Assembly: GCA_963934295.1 (NCBI GenBank)
Contig: CAWVXY010000012.1
Span: 1 to 64,000, forward strand
Direction of reading: 5' to 3'
DNA: 64,000 nucleotides
Origin: Seribacter sp963934295
Lineage (GTDB): Bacteria > Verrucomicrobiota > Verrucomicrobiia > Opitutales > Seribacteraceae
Part shown: in pieces, positions 35,846-44,111 of the stretch
Numbering within the stretch: position 1 is the stretch's first letter
Layout of the letters: the number at the start of each line of letters is the position of its first letter
Program-made: the position numbers and the translations under genes
Notes under the pieces: generated by a model
What the model was told of the DNA's origin: nothing
What the model saw: the letters and a program-made list of their open reading frames with translations, nothing else
Databases searched by the model: none

Positions 35846-36835
35846 ATGAAAAAAAAGATAAGTTGGGGAATTTTAGGAACAGGAAGAATCGCAAGGGCTT
35901 TTGCTGAAGGATTAAAAAATACTTCCAATGGCTACCTAAATGCCGTGGGTTCAAGGAGTCAAGATTCTGCACAATCTTTTGCGAATGAATGGAATGTACC
36001 TCATTTTTTTGACTCCTACAGCCAATTAGCAAACAGTTCCAAAATTGATGCTATATATATTGCAACGCCTCATACCGAACATACTACAAACGCGATCACT
36101 TGCATGGAAAATGGAAAAGCAGTTTTGTGCGAAAAACCATTTGCTGTTAATGCCGATCAAGTAGATAGAATGATCGAAAAAGCAAAGGAAAAAAACGTTT
36201 TGCTGATGGAAGGAATGTGGTCTAGGTTTCCGCCTTTAATGGAAAATATTCGCAATCTTATCGCGAATCACGAAATAGGTGAAATTAGAACCATTCACGC
36301 AGATTTTGGCTTTAGACCTGAACATAAAAACCTTGATGGTCGCTTATTCAATCCAATTCTTGCAGGCGGTTCACTTTTAGATGTTGGAATATACCCTGTT
36401 TCTCTATCTTTCATGCTCAACGGAAAACCTGAATCATTTATGAGCGATTGGACTATGGGCGAAACTGGAGTTGATGAACAGGCATCAATTATTTTCAAAT
36501 ATAGTAATGGAAGTATGGCAGTGCTTCATTCATCTATTCAATCGGATACTGGACAGGAAGCATTTATTTCAGGAACTGAGGGAACGATAAGAATTCACAA
36601 GCAATGTTGGAAGCCCCAATCATTGACTTTATCAAAGTGGAAGACAGGCGAAACAAAAACAATTGAATCCCCCTTCATCGGAAACGGCTTTAATTACGAA
36701 GCAGAACACTTTGGAGAATTATTAATAAAAGGTAAAAAAGAAAGTCCAATCATGCCATTGAGCGAAAGCTTGGAAATAATTAAGACCTTGGATGAGATTC
36801 GTAAAAAATGGGGTCTATCTTATCCTTTTGAATAA
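35846..36835 (+). CDS. Gfo/Idh/MocA-family oxidoreductase
   Basis: An NAD(P)-dependent sugar or dihydrodiol dehydrogenase-like enzyme of 329 residues. The Rossmann motif GILGTGRIARAFAEG is at the N-terminus, IYIATPHTEHTTNAI and VLCEKPFAVNADQVD carry the conserved Glu-Lys-Pro, and the C-terminal sheet domain includes GGSLLDVGIYPVSL with the catalytic-type Asp. The ATG at 35846 is chosen over an earlier in-frame start because it leads straight into the Rossmann fold. Substrate is not predictable. It stands alone between envelope-protein genes and converges with the glycosyltransferase. Confidence 0.9.
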   Translation: MKKKISWGILGTGRIARAFAEGLKNTSNGYLNAVGSRSQDSAQSFANEWNVPHFFDSYSQLANSSKIDAIYIATPHTEHTTNAITCMENGKAVLCEKPFAVNADQVDRMIEKAKEKNVLLMEGMWSRFPPLMENIRNLIANHEIGEIRTIHADFGFRPEHKNLDGRLFNPILAGGSLLDVGIYPVSLSFMLNGKPESFMSDWTMGETGVDEQASIIFKYSNGSMAVLHSSIQSDTGQEAFISGTEGTIRIHKQCWKPQSLTLSKWKTGETKTIESPFIGNGFNYEAEHFGELLIKGKKESPIMPLSESLEIIKTLDEIRKKWGLSYPFE

Positions 36836-36842
36836 AGTATTT

Positions 36843-37607
36843 TCATTTGGGGGGTCGATGATACCAAAATGAACAAAGACTTCGAAACCTAAGGGACCAT
36901 GGAAAAATGATCGGAATAAAGATGAAAATTAATATCCGAAATGAACTATACCACATTAACTTTCTCGAAGAAGTTACTACAGGAAAATCATCAAAGATTA
37001 AAAAATTTAATCCATTTTTCTTACATTCCTTTTTTAATTGTTGAGAAAATAATATTTCTTCCCCCGCAAAAAGTTTGTCTGAAAAACCACCAATTTCTTC
37101 AAAAATTTCTTTTCGACAGAAAATAAAGCTACCTGCGGCTAATTTAAAAGTTTTGGAAATCCACGACCAAAAACAAGGTACCAATGTCCCCAAAATAAAC
37201 TGATTTTGATTTGAATCAAAAATCAATGTGGATCCTCCGCCACCTGACTTATGTAAGTTTAAACTTTCTAGAGCCATTTTCAATAATTTATGACTAACCT
37301 TAGTATCTGCGTCCAAAAAAATTAAGTTTTTACCATTTGCCGCTTTTGCTCCCATATTGCGGGCTCTGGAAATTTGGTTTATTGGTTCAAATACTACTTT
37401 AACTCCCCTTAATTTTGCAATTTTCGCGGTATCATCGGATGAATTATTATCAACTACAATAATTTCGCCTTTAGATTCGGGAATATTTCCTATTTCAATA
37501 TGCAGTAAGTCGAGAATTTCGCCTAAATAAGATTCCTCATTAAATGCAGGTATAATGACTGAATAATCAACTGGACTTTCTGCTCCTCTTTTCGTCTCAA
37601 GAAGAAT
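36843..37607 (-). CDS. family 2 glycosyltransferase lacking a recognisable start codon
   Basis: The frame is open from 37607 to the stop at 36843 and encodes a GT-A enzyme. VDYSVIIPAFNEESYLGEIL starts the fold, EIIVVDNNSSDDTAKIA binds nucleotide, NQISRARNMGAKAANG follows, and IFLDADTKVS holds the DxD motif. The C-terminal part is hydrophobic and likely membrane-attached. There is no ATG, GTG or TTG in frame before the GT-A domain; the first ATG (37355) falls in its middle. A good AGGAG (37587-37583) lies upstream, and a TTG at 37570 is out of frame by one base. A one-base deletion beside that TTG, an ATT start at 37607, or a sequencing error would each explain this. Substrate unknown. Confidence 0.72.
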   Translation of the reverse strand: MLLETKRGAESPVDYSVIIPAFNEESYLGEILDLLHIEIGNIPESKGEIIVVDNNSSDDTAKIAKLRGVKVVFEPINQISRARNMGAKAANGKNLIFLDADTKVSHKLLKMALESLNLHKSGGGGSTLIFDSNQNQFILGTLVPCFWSWISKTFKLAAGSFIFCRKEIFEEIGGFSDKLFAGEEILFSQQLKKECKKNGLNFLIFDDFPVVTSSRKLMWYSSFRILIFIFIPIIFPWSLRFRSLCSFWYHRPPK

Positions 37608-37624
37608 TTAAAATTAAACAGGAA

Positions 37625-38245
37625 TTATTTGGAAAATTTCTTTGCCCGCTTATTGGCACCGAATGATAATCCTGATACCCATCCTTCTAAACGAGCAGAC
37701 GGTCGCTTCCCGAATTGATCGCAATCGCCCATAGGTTTGAGCAGCTTTTTACCAGTTATATCTGAAGCAATATCGTTCAGACTCGGAATTTCTTCACCCC
37801 GCTCCCGTAACGATTTATGTAAAAAAGCTAATCTATCTAATTCCAACTGCCTAGATAAACTGGCAAGAGTTTGCCTGAACTCAGCGACATCACCGCCTCC
37901 ATTTGCTACACTTGTTTTTTGAGTAATGTTGCTCGGTACCCCTTCTTTAACAACTGGCATAGATTCAGCAGTCGAATTCTCTTCAACCGAGTCGTCGACT
38001 ACAGGTGTATTTTCAACTTCAGCCGTTTCACCTTGAGGATGAAAATCCTCTTCAAAATCGTTAATACTAAAAGATTCCTCACTTGCATCAACTTCAGCAT
38101 CATCATCATTCAAAGGAGGAGGAATTCCAACTTCAACGGGGCTATCGTTTTCAACTTCAGTAGAGTCGGCATTATCCACAACATCGGGTTCTGCCATTAA
38201 ATCTGCCAGTTCTTCGTCGCTTGTATCTTCGGAGGGGGTATCCAC
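37625..38245 (-). CDS. hypothetical protein with acidic N-terminus and basic C-terminus
   Basis: A 206-residue protein starting at GTG. Residues 1-110 are almost entirely Asp, Glu, Ser, Val and Pro and are surely disordered. Residues about 120-165 form a predicted helix (VAEFRQTLASLSRQLELDRL). The C-terminus is basic with a short Cys-Asp-Gln motif (MGDCDQFGKRPSARLEGW) and ends FGANKRAKKFSK. No signal peptide or membrane helix is present. It lies 91 bases after the coiled-coil gene at 38337-39242 in the same direction. No family is recognised; a scaffold or chaperone-like role is only a guess. Confidence 0.6.
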   Translation of the reverse strand: MDTPSEDTSDEELADLMAEPDVVDNADSTEVENDSPVEVGIPPPLNDDDAEVDASEESFSINDFEEDFHPQGETAEVENTPVVDDSVEENSTAESMPVVKEGVPSNITQKTSVANGGGDVAEFRQTLASLSRQLELDRLAFLHKSLRERGEEIPSLNDIASDITGKKLLKPMGDCDQFGKRPSARLEGWVSGLSFGANKRAKKFSK

Positions 38246-38336
38246 AAATAAGTAATAAATTCGAATTTAAAGATGTGTGATTTATGAAATTTGGCAAGAA
38301 ATATTATAATTTATAATATGCACCATTTCGAAAATT

Positions 38337-39242
38337 TTATTCAATATCGCTCTCTTCAGGATTTGCGTTTCCTTCCGTTAAGGACTCTCCACTTCTCGTC
38401 AACCTTAAGTTTTGTCCCTGGGATGCAAAGGAAGAATCCTTGATTTGTAAGGGATTTAAGAACTCCAGAAAAGAAAACTTCTTTTGCACTAAAGTTGCCT
38501 TTAAGCGAAAAGGTAATGTGGAACTGGCATTTTCGTTTTTGGTAATAAATTCCATGTTCTCCCGAAAGCCTTCTTCATATCCGTTATTAATGAAAATTCC
38601 TTTTCCCGATGGAGCACGATTTGAAACCAATATATTTTTATTTTCAGAATAATAAAAGTGATAAGGTTTCTTTATTCCATTCATTAATCTACTCTTCTCT
38701 TCTTCAAAATTTTCGGAGGCTACATTTCTCCTTACTTCAAGGGTTTTAAAATTACTCTCTACTTGTTCAGTTTCACCTTTAACCTTGGCCAAAGACTGCG
38801 TTAGTGTGCTTATTTCTTCCTCGATCAACTTCTTTTTTTCATCTAGAGGCAATCTTTTCTTTGCAACTTCCTTGATTGGTTCACTCGCACTAACTAAACT
38901 TTTTTCAAGGGCAGAAAGTTGCTCTGATTTTAAATTTATTTCTTTTTCTAACCCGGATAATTTAGGCACAAAGCCAGAAATCTCTGCTTCTAAGTTTTGA
39001 ATTTTCGACAAAAATCCTTCCTCCTTGTCACGGAATTCAACTCGTGCACGATATAAACCAGATAAAGCTAAATCTGATTCATTTTTATCCGATTCTAATT
39101 CAATAAGAAGTCTGTTATGTTTAATTTCTGCATCTGCCAGATCTTTATTTAAAGAAGTCGATGCCTCAGGCCCAAAAAATATAAACCCAAACAAACCAAG
39201 AACCGAGAGGAAGGAAACAGATCTAAAGGTAAATAAGATCAA
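38337..39242 (-). CDS. membrane-anchored coiled-coil protein (second of a pair)
   Basis: A 301-residue protein with an N-terminal hydrophobic helix (VSFLSVLGLFGFIFF), a coiled coil from about 30 to 190 rich in Glu, Lys and Leu, and a beta-rich C-domain (GKGIFINNGYEEGFRENMEF and FRLKATLVQKKFSFLEF). The start is a TTG that overlaps the upstream gene by 20 bases. The C-domain shares the arrangement G..xG....M.F and a following basic strand with the gene upstream, so the two look paralogous. It would sit in the inner membrane with the coil in the periplasm. Function unknown. Confidence 0.65.
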   Translation of the reverse strand: MILFTFRSVSFLSVLGLFGFIFFGPEASTSLNKDLADAEIKHNRLLIELESDKNESDLALSGLYRARVEFRDKEEGFLSKIQNLEAEISGFVPKLSGLEKEINLKSEQLSALEKSLVSASEPIKEVAKKRLPLDEKKKLIEEEISTLTQSLAKVKGETEQVESNFKTLEVRRNVASENFEEEKSRLMNGIKKPYHFYYSENKNILVSNRAPSGKGIFINNGYEEGFRENMEFITKNENASSTLPFRLKATLVQKKFSFLEFLNPLQIKDSSFASQGQNLRLTRSGESLTEGNANPEESDIE

Positions 39243-40068
39243 GATATTTAACCTCCAATAACTGGGCGGGGTTTCCTAGCAAAGGGATAATCATTGCAAT
39301 GCAATGATCAAAAGCGATCTCCTTGACCCGAATTTGACAAATAGGTTTCCCTTTTGCACGAACTGAAAACCTCATACTTTTCTCCAATCCATGCTTTTTG
39401 CCTACTGGAAGCATGAGAATTCCAGAATCTAAATCTACTTGGGAAAAAGCCACTGTGACTCGCTCGCCTCGCTCTAACCAAGGGTGTTCATAAAAGTCTT
39501 TCTGCAATGCAGACAAAGTCAGATCGTAGTGTTCCTTTAAAATTTCAGTCTCTTTATCATATGTTAAAATTTCTTCATCCAACTCTTTTCTTCTCTCGCG
39601 CTGGTTTAAAATCTGGTTTTTCAGGGAAGTTACATTTGATTGCAAGATGGGTATTCCTGAAACCAAATCGTTAAATGCGTTACGTGAGGTCTCAATCTCT
39701 TTGTCTATTCCGGCAAGGCTAACTTTTGTTTTCTGGATATTGGCTGCGATTATTTCAATTTCCTTCTCACTTTCATTAAGATTAAGTTTCATCTCATCCC
39801 GTTTTCTGGAAAGGTCTGCAATCTCTTTAATCGATGTCTGTTCTCCTTCTTCTAGTTCAACATTTTTTCTTTTTTCCCTCGCCAATTTGTCTTGCTGTCC
39901 TTTCTTTGCCTCCTCCACAGCAGTGCTAAGGTCTTTTATTTTTAAACTAATTTCAGAAATTTCTTTTCCTAGGAAATCAGCTTTTGTTTGATTAGAAAAA
40001 ATTATCCAAGCACCGACAAGGCATAGCATTAATACCAAAATATTTACAAAATAAGATAACTTGATCAT
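39223..40068 (-). CDS. membrane-anchored coiled-coil protein (first of a pair)
   Basis: A 281-residue protein with one N-terminal membrane helix (YFVNILVLMLCLVGAWIIF), a long coiled coil at about 30-185, and a C-terminal beta-rich domain with MLPVGKKHGLEKSMRFSVRA and ICQIRVKEIAFDHCIAMI. That ending has the look of the small barrel found in surface-apparatus proteins such as the FlgT C-domain, but the match is by eye only. It starts three bases after the lipoprotein gene stop and overlaps the next coiled-coil gene by 20 bases, so the three are surely co-translated. Confidence 0.66.
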   Translation of the reverse strand: MIKLSYFVNILVLMLCLVGAWIIFSNQTKADFLGKEISEISLKIKDLSTAVEEAKKGQQDKLAREKRKNVELEEGEQTSIKEIADLSRKRDEMKLNLNESEKEIEIIAANIQKTKVSLAGIDKEIETSRNAFNDLVSGIPILQSNVTSLKNQILNQRERRKELDEEILTYDKETEILKEHYDLTLSALQKDFYEHPWLERGERVTVAFSQVDLDSGILMLPVGKKHGLEKSMRFSVRAKGKPICQIRVKEIAFDHCIAMIIPLLGNPAQLLEVKYLDLIYL

Positions 40069-40071
40069 CGT

Positions 40072-40674
40072 TTACAATGGTGGCAAAGGAGCAAAAGGAG
40101 AAGGTGCATCAGATTCACTTTCCATTGGAAGCAAGGGTGGAGCATTGTCGAAGGGGGGAAGTCCACCTCCATCTAGTCCCTGCGGGCTCAACTCTCCTGA
40201 AGGCATATCAATGCCTTGAGGGAGAAAAGGAGCGGGTAAGAAATCATCATTAACTTCAGTTTGGGTTTCGTCATCTGCCAAATCCTCCGCATTGCCACCC
40301 TCATCTTCAAGACTTGCAATTTGAGATAATTCAACCTTTCTCGCTTCGATTAAATTACGATTTGCCTCATCCCAACGAGCATCTCTTTTTGAATCAAGCA
40401 TTGTTTTATGTAATTCCAAAAGATTTTCTCCTTTAAATGGTTTCATCACCCAGAAACGATCGTAATTAACCCGACCCCATTCGTCTCTCCCAATAGAACG
40501 ACCAACTTTTTGATTCTGATAACTGGAAACCATTCTTCTGTTTTCCAAATCATATTGGTATCGTGCGTTCCATGCTTGATGTACTTTCGCCACTTGATTG
40601 TCGCCAAGGGAACCGCATCCGCATAGCGACAAAAAGAAAAGTGGTAAAAAAATCTGAGGAATTAAAGATTTCAA
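40072..40674 (-). CDS. putative lipoprotein, first gene of the coiled-coil operon
   Basis: A 200-residue exported protein whose signal peptide ends LSLCGCGS, with Cys19 or Cys21 as the lipidated residue. The mature N-domain contains VHQAWNARYQYDLENRRM and GRDEWGRVNYDRFW and matches the lipoprotein at 34641-35249. The middle is helical (LLELHKTMLDSKRDARWDEA) and the tail is acidic and Pro-rich, ending SPFAPLPPL. It leads the operon lipoprotein, coiled-coil 1, coiled-coil 2. Function unknown; an outer-membrane anchor for a trans-periplasmic complex would fit. Confidence 0.68.
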   Translation of the reverse strand: MKSLIPQIFLPLFFLSLCGCGSLGDNQVAKVHQAWNARYQYDLENRRMVSSYQNQKVGRSIGRDEWGRVNYDRFWVMKPFKGENLLELHKTMLDSKRDARWDEANRNLIEARKVELSQIASLEDEGGNAEDLADDETQTEVNDDFLPAPFLPQGIDMPSGELSPQGLDGGGLPPFDNAPPLLPMESESDAPSPFAPLPPL

Positions 40675-40732
40675 GACTACATCTTAAATTAAATAAATCT
40701 TCAAACGCAAGAACCCTTCAATAAAGTTAAGA

Positions 40733-40750
40733 ATTTTTAATATTAAAAAT
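40733..40750. repeat. 18-bp AT-only palindrome in the gap before dtd
   Basis: ATTTTTAATATTAAAAAT is a perfect palindrome within the 244-base gap 40675-40918. The rest of that gap is AT-rich with nothing recognisable. It lies upstream of the lipoprotein operon (minus strand) and beyond the dtd stop, so it could be an operator or simply base composition. Confidence 0.35.
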
Positions 40751-40918
40751 AATTTTTTATGGGCACGAAATTTAGCTTTTTCTTTATGAAGCCTAAGATT
40801 ATGCAAGGTATAATTTATGATAACTTTCTTCTACTAATTATTAAACGATATTTTCTATTATTTATTTTATCACCTCAAAAAAGTATTTGAGTAAATTTTA
40901 TGAACACTTCTATTTATT

Positions 40919-41374
40919 TTAATAGGATTTGTTCCTCGAATCGAGCCATAAGCTAACCGGTCCGTCATCGATCGAACTAATTTGCATCTCTTTACCAAAT
41001 TCTCCTGTAGCTACATGACCATTGAACTTATCCTTAATAATATTTACAAATTGGTGGTATTTTTCATGAGCAAATTCAGGGGGGGCAGCCCGATTAAATG
41101 ATGGGCGAAAACCTTTCTTGAGAGATCCGAACAGCGTAAATTGGCTTATTATGAGCAAATCGAGTTGATTATCTAATAAAGAATAAGACATTTTATGGCC
41201 GTCATCTTCAAATACTCTTAACCCCAAAATTTTTTTGGACATCCAATACAAATCATCTTCAAGGTCGTTCACATAAATTCCTACATAAACAACTAATCCC
41301 TGATCAATCTGACCAACTGTTTGGGAGTCAACTTCAACGGCGGCCCGATGAACTCTCCTTATTAAGGATCTCAT
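40919..41374 (-). CDS. dtd: D-aminoacyl-tRNA deacylase
   Basis: Removes D-amino acids (and Gly from tRNA-Ala) that were wrongly charged. It is 151 residues. The family opens MRSLIRRVHRAAVEVD, carries the active-site SQFTLFG near residue 79, and ends with a cross-subunit loop that reads IDDGPVSLWLDS, where the common form is NDGPVT. Length is normal. It lies 90 bases after the cysK start, in the same direction but upstream of no other gene on its message. Confidence 0.93.
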   Translation of the reverse strand: MRSLIRRVHRAAVEVDSQTVGQIDQGLVVYVGIYVNDLEDDLYWMSKKILGLRVFEDDGHKMSYSLLDNQLDLLIISQFTLFGSLKKGFRPSFNRAAPPEFAHEKYHQFVNIIKDKFNGHVATGEFGKEMQISSIDDGPVSLWLDSRNKSY

Positions 41375-41464
41375 TTGAATGGTGAAAGATTAAAGTATCT
41401 CAACCGGCTAAGTCAAAAGCCAAGCCGATTTCCAAACGATTTATCTCAAAACCAAAATGGGTAA

Positions 41465-42436
41465 TTATTCTTCCTCTGCAACAGCATCTAGAACTTCTGA
41501 CGCCGCTTGAGCAGCAAGAGGAGTAGAGAGATATCTTTCACCACAACTTGCACCAACCACAACAATATTTTTTCCACTCATTTCAGGTCGGGCAGCAATT
41601 CGAAGGGCAGCAGTTACTGTTGCACCAGTAGAAATCCCACCCAAAACACCTTCTTCTAAACTTAACTTACGAGCCATTTCAAAAGCTTCATCACTGCTTA
41701 CAAGCTCAACCTCATCAATGATATCTAAATTTAAATTTCCAGGAACAAAGCCTGCTCCAATTCCTTGAATTTTATGAGGTCCAGGCTTTACTTCATCCCC
41801 ATTTCGAGTCTGAGTAATTACAGGACTTTCAACAGGTTCAACTGCAACCGAAATCATATTTGGATTTCTTTTTTTGATCACTTCAGAAACCCCAGTGATG
41901 GTTCCACCTGTGCCCACCCCAGAAACGAAACAATCAACTTCTCCATCCAATTCAGACCAGATCTCCTCAGCAGTTGTTTTCCTGTGCACCTCAGGGTTAG
42001 CCGGATTGTTAAACTGTTGAGGCATAAATGCATTCGCACCATGTTGCTCCATTAACTGGGCCGCTTTTGCAATGGCTCCTCCCATTCCTTTGGGTCCAGG
42101 CGTTAGAACAATGTCAGCCCCAAGTAATCTTAGCAAAAGTCTTCTTTCCTTGGACATAGTTTCAGGCATAGTTAAAATACATTTATATCCTTTTGCAGCA
42201 CAAACAAATGCCAGAGCAATTCCGGTATTTCCTGAAGTGGGTTCAATAACAACACTGTCCGGAGATAATAAACCCTCTTTTTCCGCAGCTTCAATCATAG
42301 CTGCTCCAATTCTATCCTTCACACTGGCGAGAGGATTAAAAAACTCGGATTTAAGAAAGATTCGAGCGTCCGTTTCTTTTGTGACTTTATTAAGTTCAAC
42401 TAAGGGAGTGCGACCAATTGATTCAATAATATTCAT
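41465..42436 (-). CDS. cysK: cysteine synthase (O-acetylserine sulfhydrylase)
   Basis: A PLP enzyme of 323 residues that makes cysteine from O-acetylserine and sulfide. NPLASVKDRIG holds the PLP Lys near residue 43, EPTSGNTGIALAF is the substrate loop, and GVGTGGTITGVSEVIKKRNP and GGISTGATVTAAL complete the phosphate and C-terminal signatures. The order and length fit CysK rather than cystathionine beta-synthase, as no CBS or heme domain follows. It lies 32 bases downstream of the infA-like gene. Confidence 0.95.
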   Translation of the reverse strand: MNIIESIGRTPLVELNKVTKETDARIFLKSEFFNPLASVKDRIGAAMIEAAEKEGLLSPDSVVIEPTSGNTGIALAFVCAAKGYKCILTMPETMSKERRLLLRLLGADIVLTPGPKGMGGAIAKAAQLMEQHGANAFMPQQFNNPANPEVHRKTTAEEIWSELDGEVDCFVSGVGTGGTITGVSEVIKKRNPNMISVAVEPVESPVITQTRNGDEVKPGPHKIQGIGAGFVPGNLNLDIIDEVELVSSDEAFEMARKLSLEEGVLGGISTGATVTAALRIAARPEMSGKNIVVVGASCGERYLSTPLAAQAASEVLDAVAEEE

Positions 42437-42468
42437 AATTTTTAACTGGGTTATCGTAAAAAGTGAAC

Positions 42469-42747
42469 TTACCTTTTTCTACTTCTGGGTCCAAAACTAC
42501 GAATCGGTGCATTGCGATTCACCTCCGCATTTTTCAAACGGTAAACAATTCTTGCCTTTTGAAGGTCTTGTGTGCTCATTTCCATTTTAACAATGTCTCC
42601 AACAGTAATTTTAATAAAATGCTTACGCAACTTACCAGAAATATGGGCAAGGACTTGGTGACCGTTTTCAAGCTCAGCCCTAAACATTGTACTTGGCAAA
42701 ACAGCGGTTATTTTACCTTCGACTTCAATTACTTCTTCTCCAGACAT
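42469..42747 (-). CDS. infA: translation initiation factor IF-1 with C-terminal extension
   Basis: A small S1-fold protein that binds the 30S A site. The core reads SGEEVIEVEGKITAVLPSTM, LENGHQVLAHISGKLRKHFI and VGDIVKMEMSTQDLQKARIV, close to bacterial IF-1 (about 72 residues). It then continues about 18 residues with an Arg-rich tail (RNAPIRSFGPRSRKR). The frame is open upstream to a GTG at 42804, but the ATG at 42747 gives the standard N-terminus. No clear ribosome-binding site precedes it. It diverges from tadA. Confidence 0.92.
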   Translation of the reverse strand: MSGEEVIEVEGKITAVLPSTMFRAELENGHQVLAHISGKLRKHFIKITVGDIVKMEMSTQDLQKARIVYRLKNAEVNRNAPIRSFGPRSRKR

Positions 42748-42851
42748 ATTTTGTATAATAAAACTTCCCATCACACCATCTTGTTCAATTACGTCAAGTG
42801 CCACCTTTCATTAACTTTTACAAACCAAACGCCCTGCCATTCCCTAAAAAC

Positions 42852-43364
42852 ATGAAGTCAAAACAAGAATGCCCATTCCCAAAGCTCTTCCCAAGCCAAC
42901 TGGAAAAAGATGCCAATTTCTATATGCAACATGCTTATAACCAATCAATTAATGCCTGGGAAGCAGATGAGGTTCCCGTAGGTGCAGTTATTGTTTTTGA
43001 AGAGCAAATTATTGCCTCTGCATACAACCAGACTCGGGTACAAAAAGATCCAAGTGCTCATGCGGAAATGATAGCAATTTCTCAGGCTTCAAGATATATA
43101 GGTGATTGGCGATTAAATGAATGTAAACTATTTGTTACTAAAGAACCCTGCCCCATGTGTGCAGGAGCTACTATAATTTCTCGTATTGGTGAGGTGCATT
43201 TTGCACTTCAAGATCCAAAAATGGGTGGATTGGGTGGAGCAACATCTCTTCATGAAATGCCAGATTCAAATCATAAACCAAAAGTTTTCTCAGGAACATT
43301 ATCCCTGGAATGTAAAAATTTGTTTCAGTCCTTCTTTCAATTGAAACGGTTAGCAAATTCTTGA
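42852..43364 (+). CDS. tadA: tRNA-specific adenosine deaminase
   Basis: Converts A34 to inosine in tRNA-Arg(ACG). It is about 170 residues. The zinc site is HAEM with the catalytic Glu, then PCPMCAGA with two Cys. VPVGAVIVFEEQIIASAYN and RIGEVHFALQDPKMGG fit TadA rather than a guanine or cytosine deaminase. The ATG at 42852 is chosen over an earlier start at 42798 because the added 18 residues resemble no TadA N-terminus. It overlaps sodA's upstream open frame but not its proper start. Confidence 0.93.
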   Translation: MKSKQECPFPKLFPSQLEKDANFYMQHAYNQSINAWEADEVPVGAVIVFEEQIIASAYNQTRVQKDPSAHAEMIAISQASRYIGDWRLNECKLFVTKEPCPMCAGATIISRIGEVHFALQDPKMGGLGGATSLHEMPDSNHKPKVFSGTLSLECKNLFQSFFQLKRLANS

Positions 43365-43441
43365 AAATCATTGCTTCGAAAATTAATATACTTTATATCT
43401 CTCAATACATAATTAAACTTTCACCATTACCGAGAAACATC

Positions 43442-44062
43442 ATGACTTTTACATTACCCAACCTAAAATTCGCTACTGACGCGCTTGAACCTCATATTGA
43501 TGGAAGAACTATGGAAATCCACCATGGTAAACATCACCAGACATACATAAATAACTTAAACAACGCATTAGCAGATCAGGGAGCTTACTTGTCCATGGAA
43601 ATTGAAACACTTATTTCCGACATTTCATCTTTGCCCGATTCAGTTCAAGGACCAGTCAGAAATAACGGTGGGGGGCATGCCAACCATTCCTTTTTTTGGG
43701 AAAGCTTATCGCCGGATGGTGGTGGATTACCAAGTGGTGCTCTTGCCGACGGGATTTCATCAACATTTGGAAACTTTGACTCGATGAAAGACGCTTTTGC
43801 TAAAGCTGCATTAACCAGGTTTGGTTCAGGATGGGCTTGGCTAATTCAACGTAATGATGGAAGCCTAGTGATAACATCAACTCCAAATCAAGACTCTCCC
43901 CTCATGGAGGGTATTGCTGACGAAAGTGGAAAGCCCCTAATTGGTCTTGATGTTTGGGAGCATGCCTATTATCTGAATTACCAGAATCGCCGACCCGATT
44001 ATATAGCTGCCTTTTGGAATGTGCTTGATTGGGATCAAGTTTCATCAAGATTTCATTCATAA
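43442..44062 (+). CDS. sodA: superoxide dismutase (Mn/Fe family)
   Basis: Detoxifies superoxide. It is 206 residues. Metal ligands are visible as HHGKHHQTYINNLN (His), GGHANHSFFW (His), and DVWEHAYYLNYQNRRPDYI (Asp and His). GSGWAWLI and NQDSPL are family marks, and the GGGHANHSFFW and NQDSPL forms lean toward the Mn type. The ATG at 43442 gives the standard length; an upstream frame from 43361 only adds non-conserved residues. A perfect hairpin follows the stop. Confidence 0.95.
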   Translation: MTFTLPNLKFATDALEPHIDGRTMEIHHGKHHQTYINNLNNALADQGAYLSMEIETLISDISSLPDSVQGPVRNNGGGHANHSFFWESLSPDGGGLPSGALADGISSTFGNFDSMKDAFAKAALTRFGSGWAWLIQRNDGSLVITSTPNQDSPLMEGIADESGKPLIGLDVWEHAYYLNYQNRRPDYIAAFWNVLDWDQVSSRFHS

Positions 44063-44070
44063 ATCTGGTT

Positions 44071-44093
44071 AAAGGAGGAATTCCTCCTTTTAT
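44071..44093 (+). terminator. perfect hairpin after sodA, possible terminator
   Basis: AAAGGAGGAATTCCTCCTTT (44071-44090) is a perfect 20-bp palindrome followed by a short T/A tail. It begins 8 bases after the sodA stop and 21 bases separate it from the TIR gene ATG. The U-run is poor, so termination would be weak. It also holds an AGGAGG that is too far from the next start to serve as its ribosome-binding site. Confidence 0.6.
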
Positions 44094-44111
44094 TCAAAGA
44101 ATTCATAACCA

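Noticed and set aside
42748..42804. N-terminal extension of IF-1 from a GTG
   Set aside because: The ATG at 42747 gives the normal IF-1 N-terminus; the added 19 residues match nothing.
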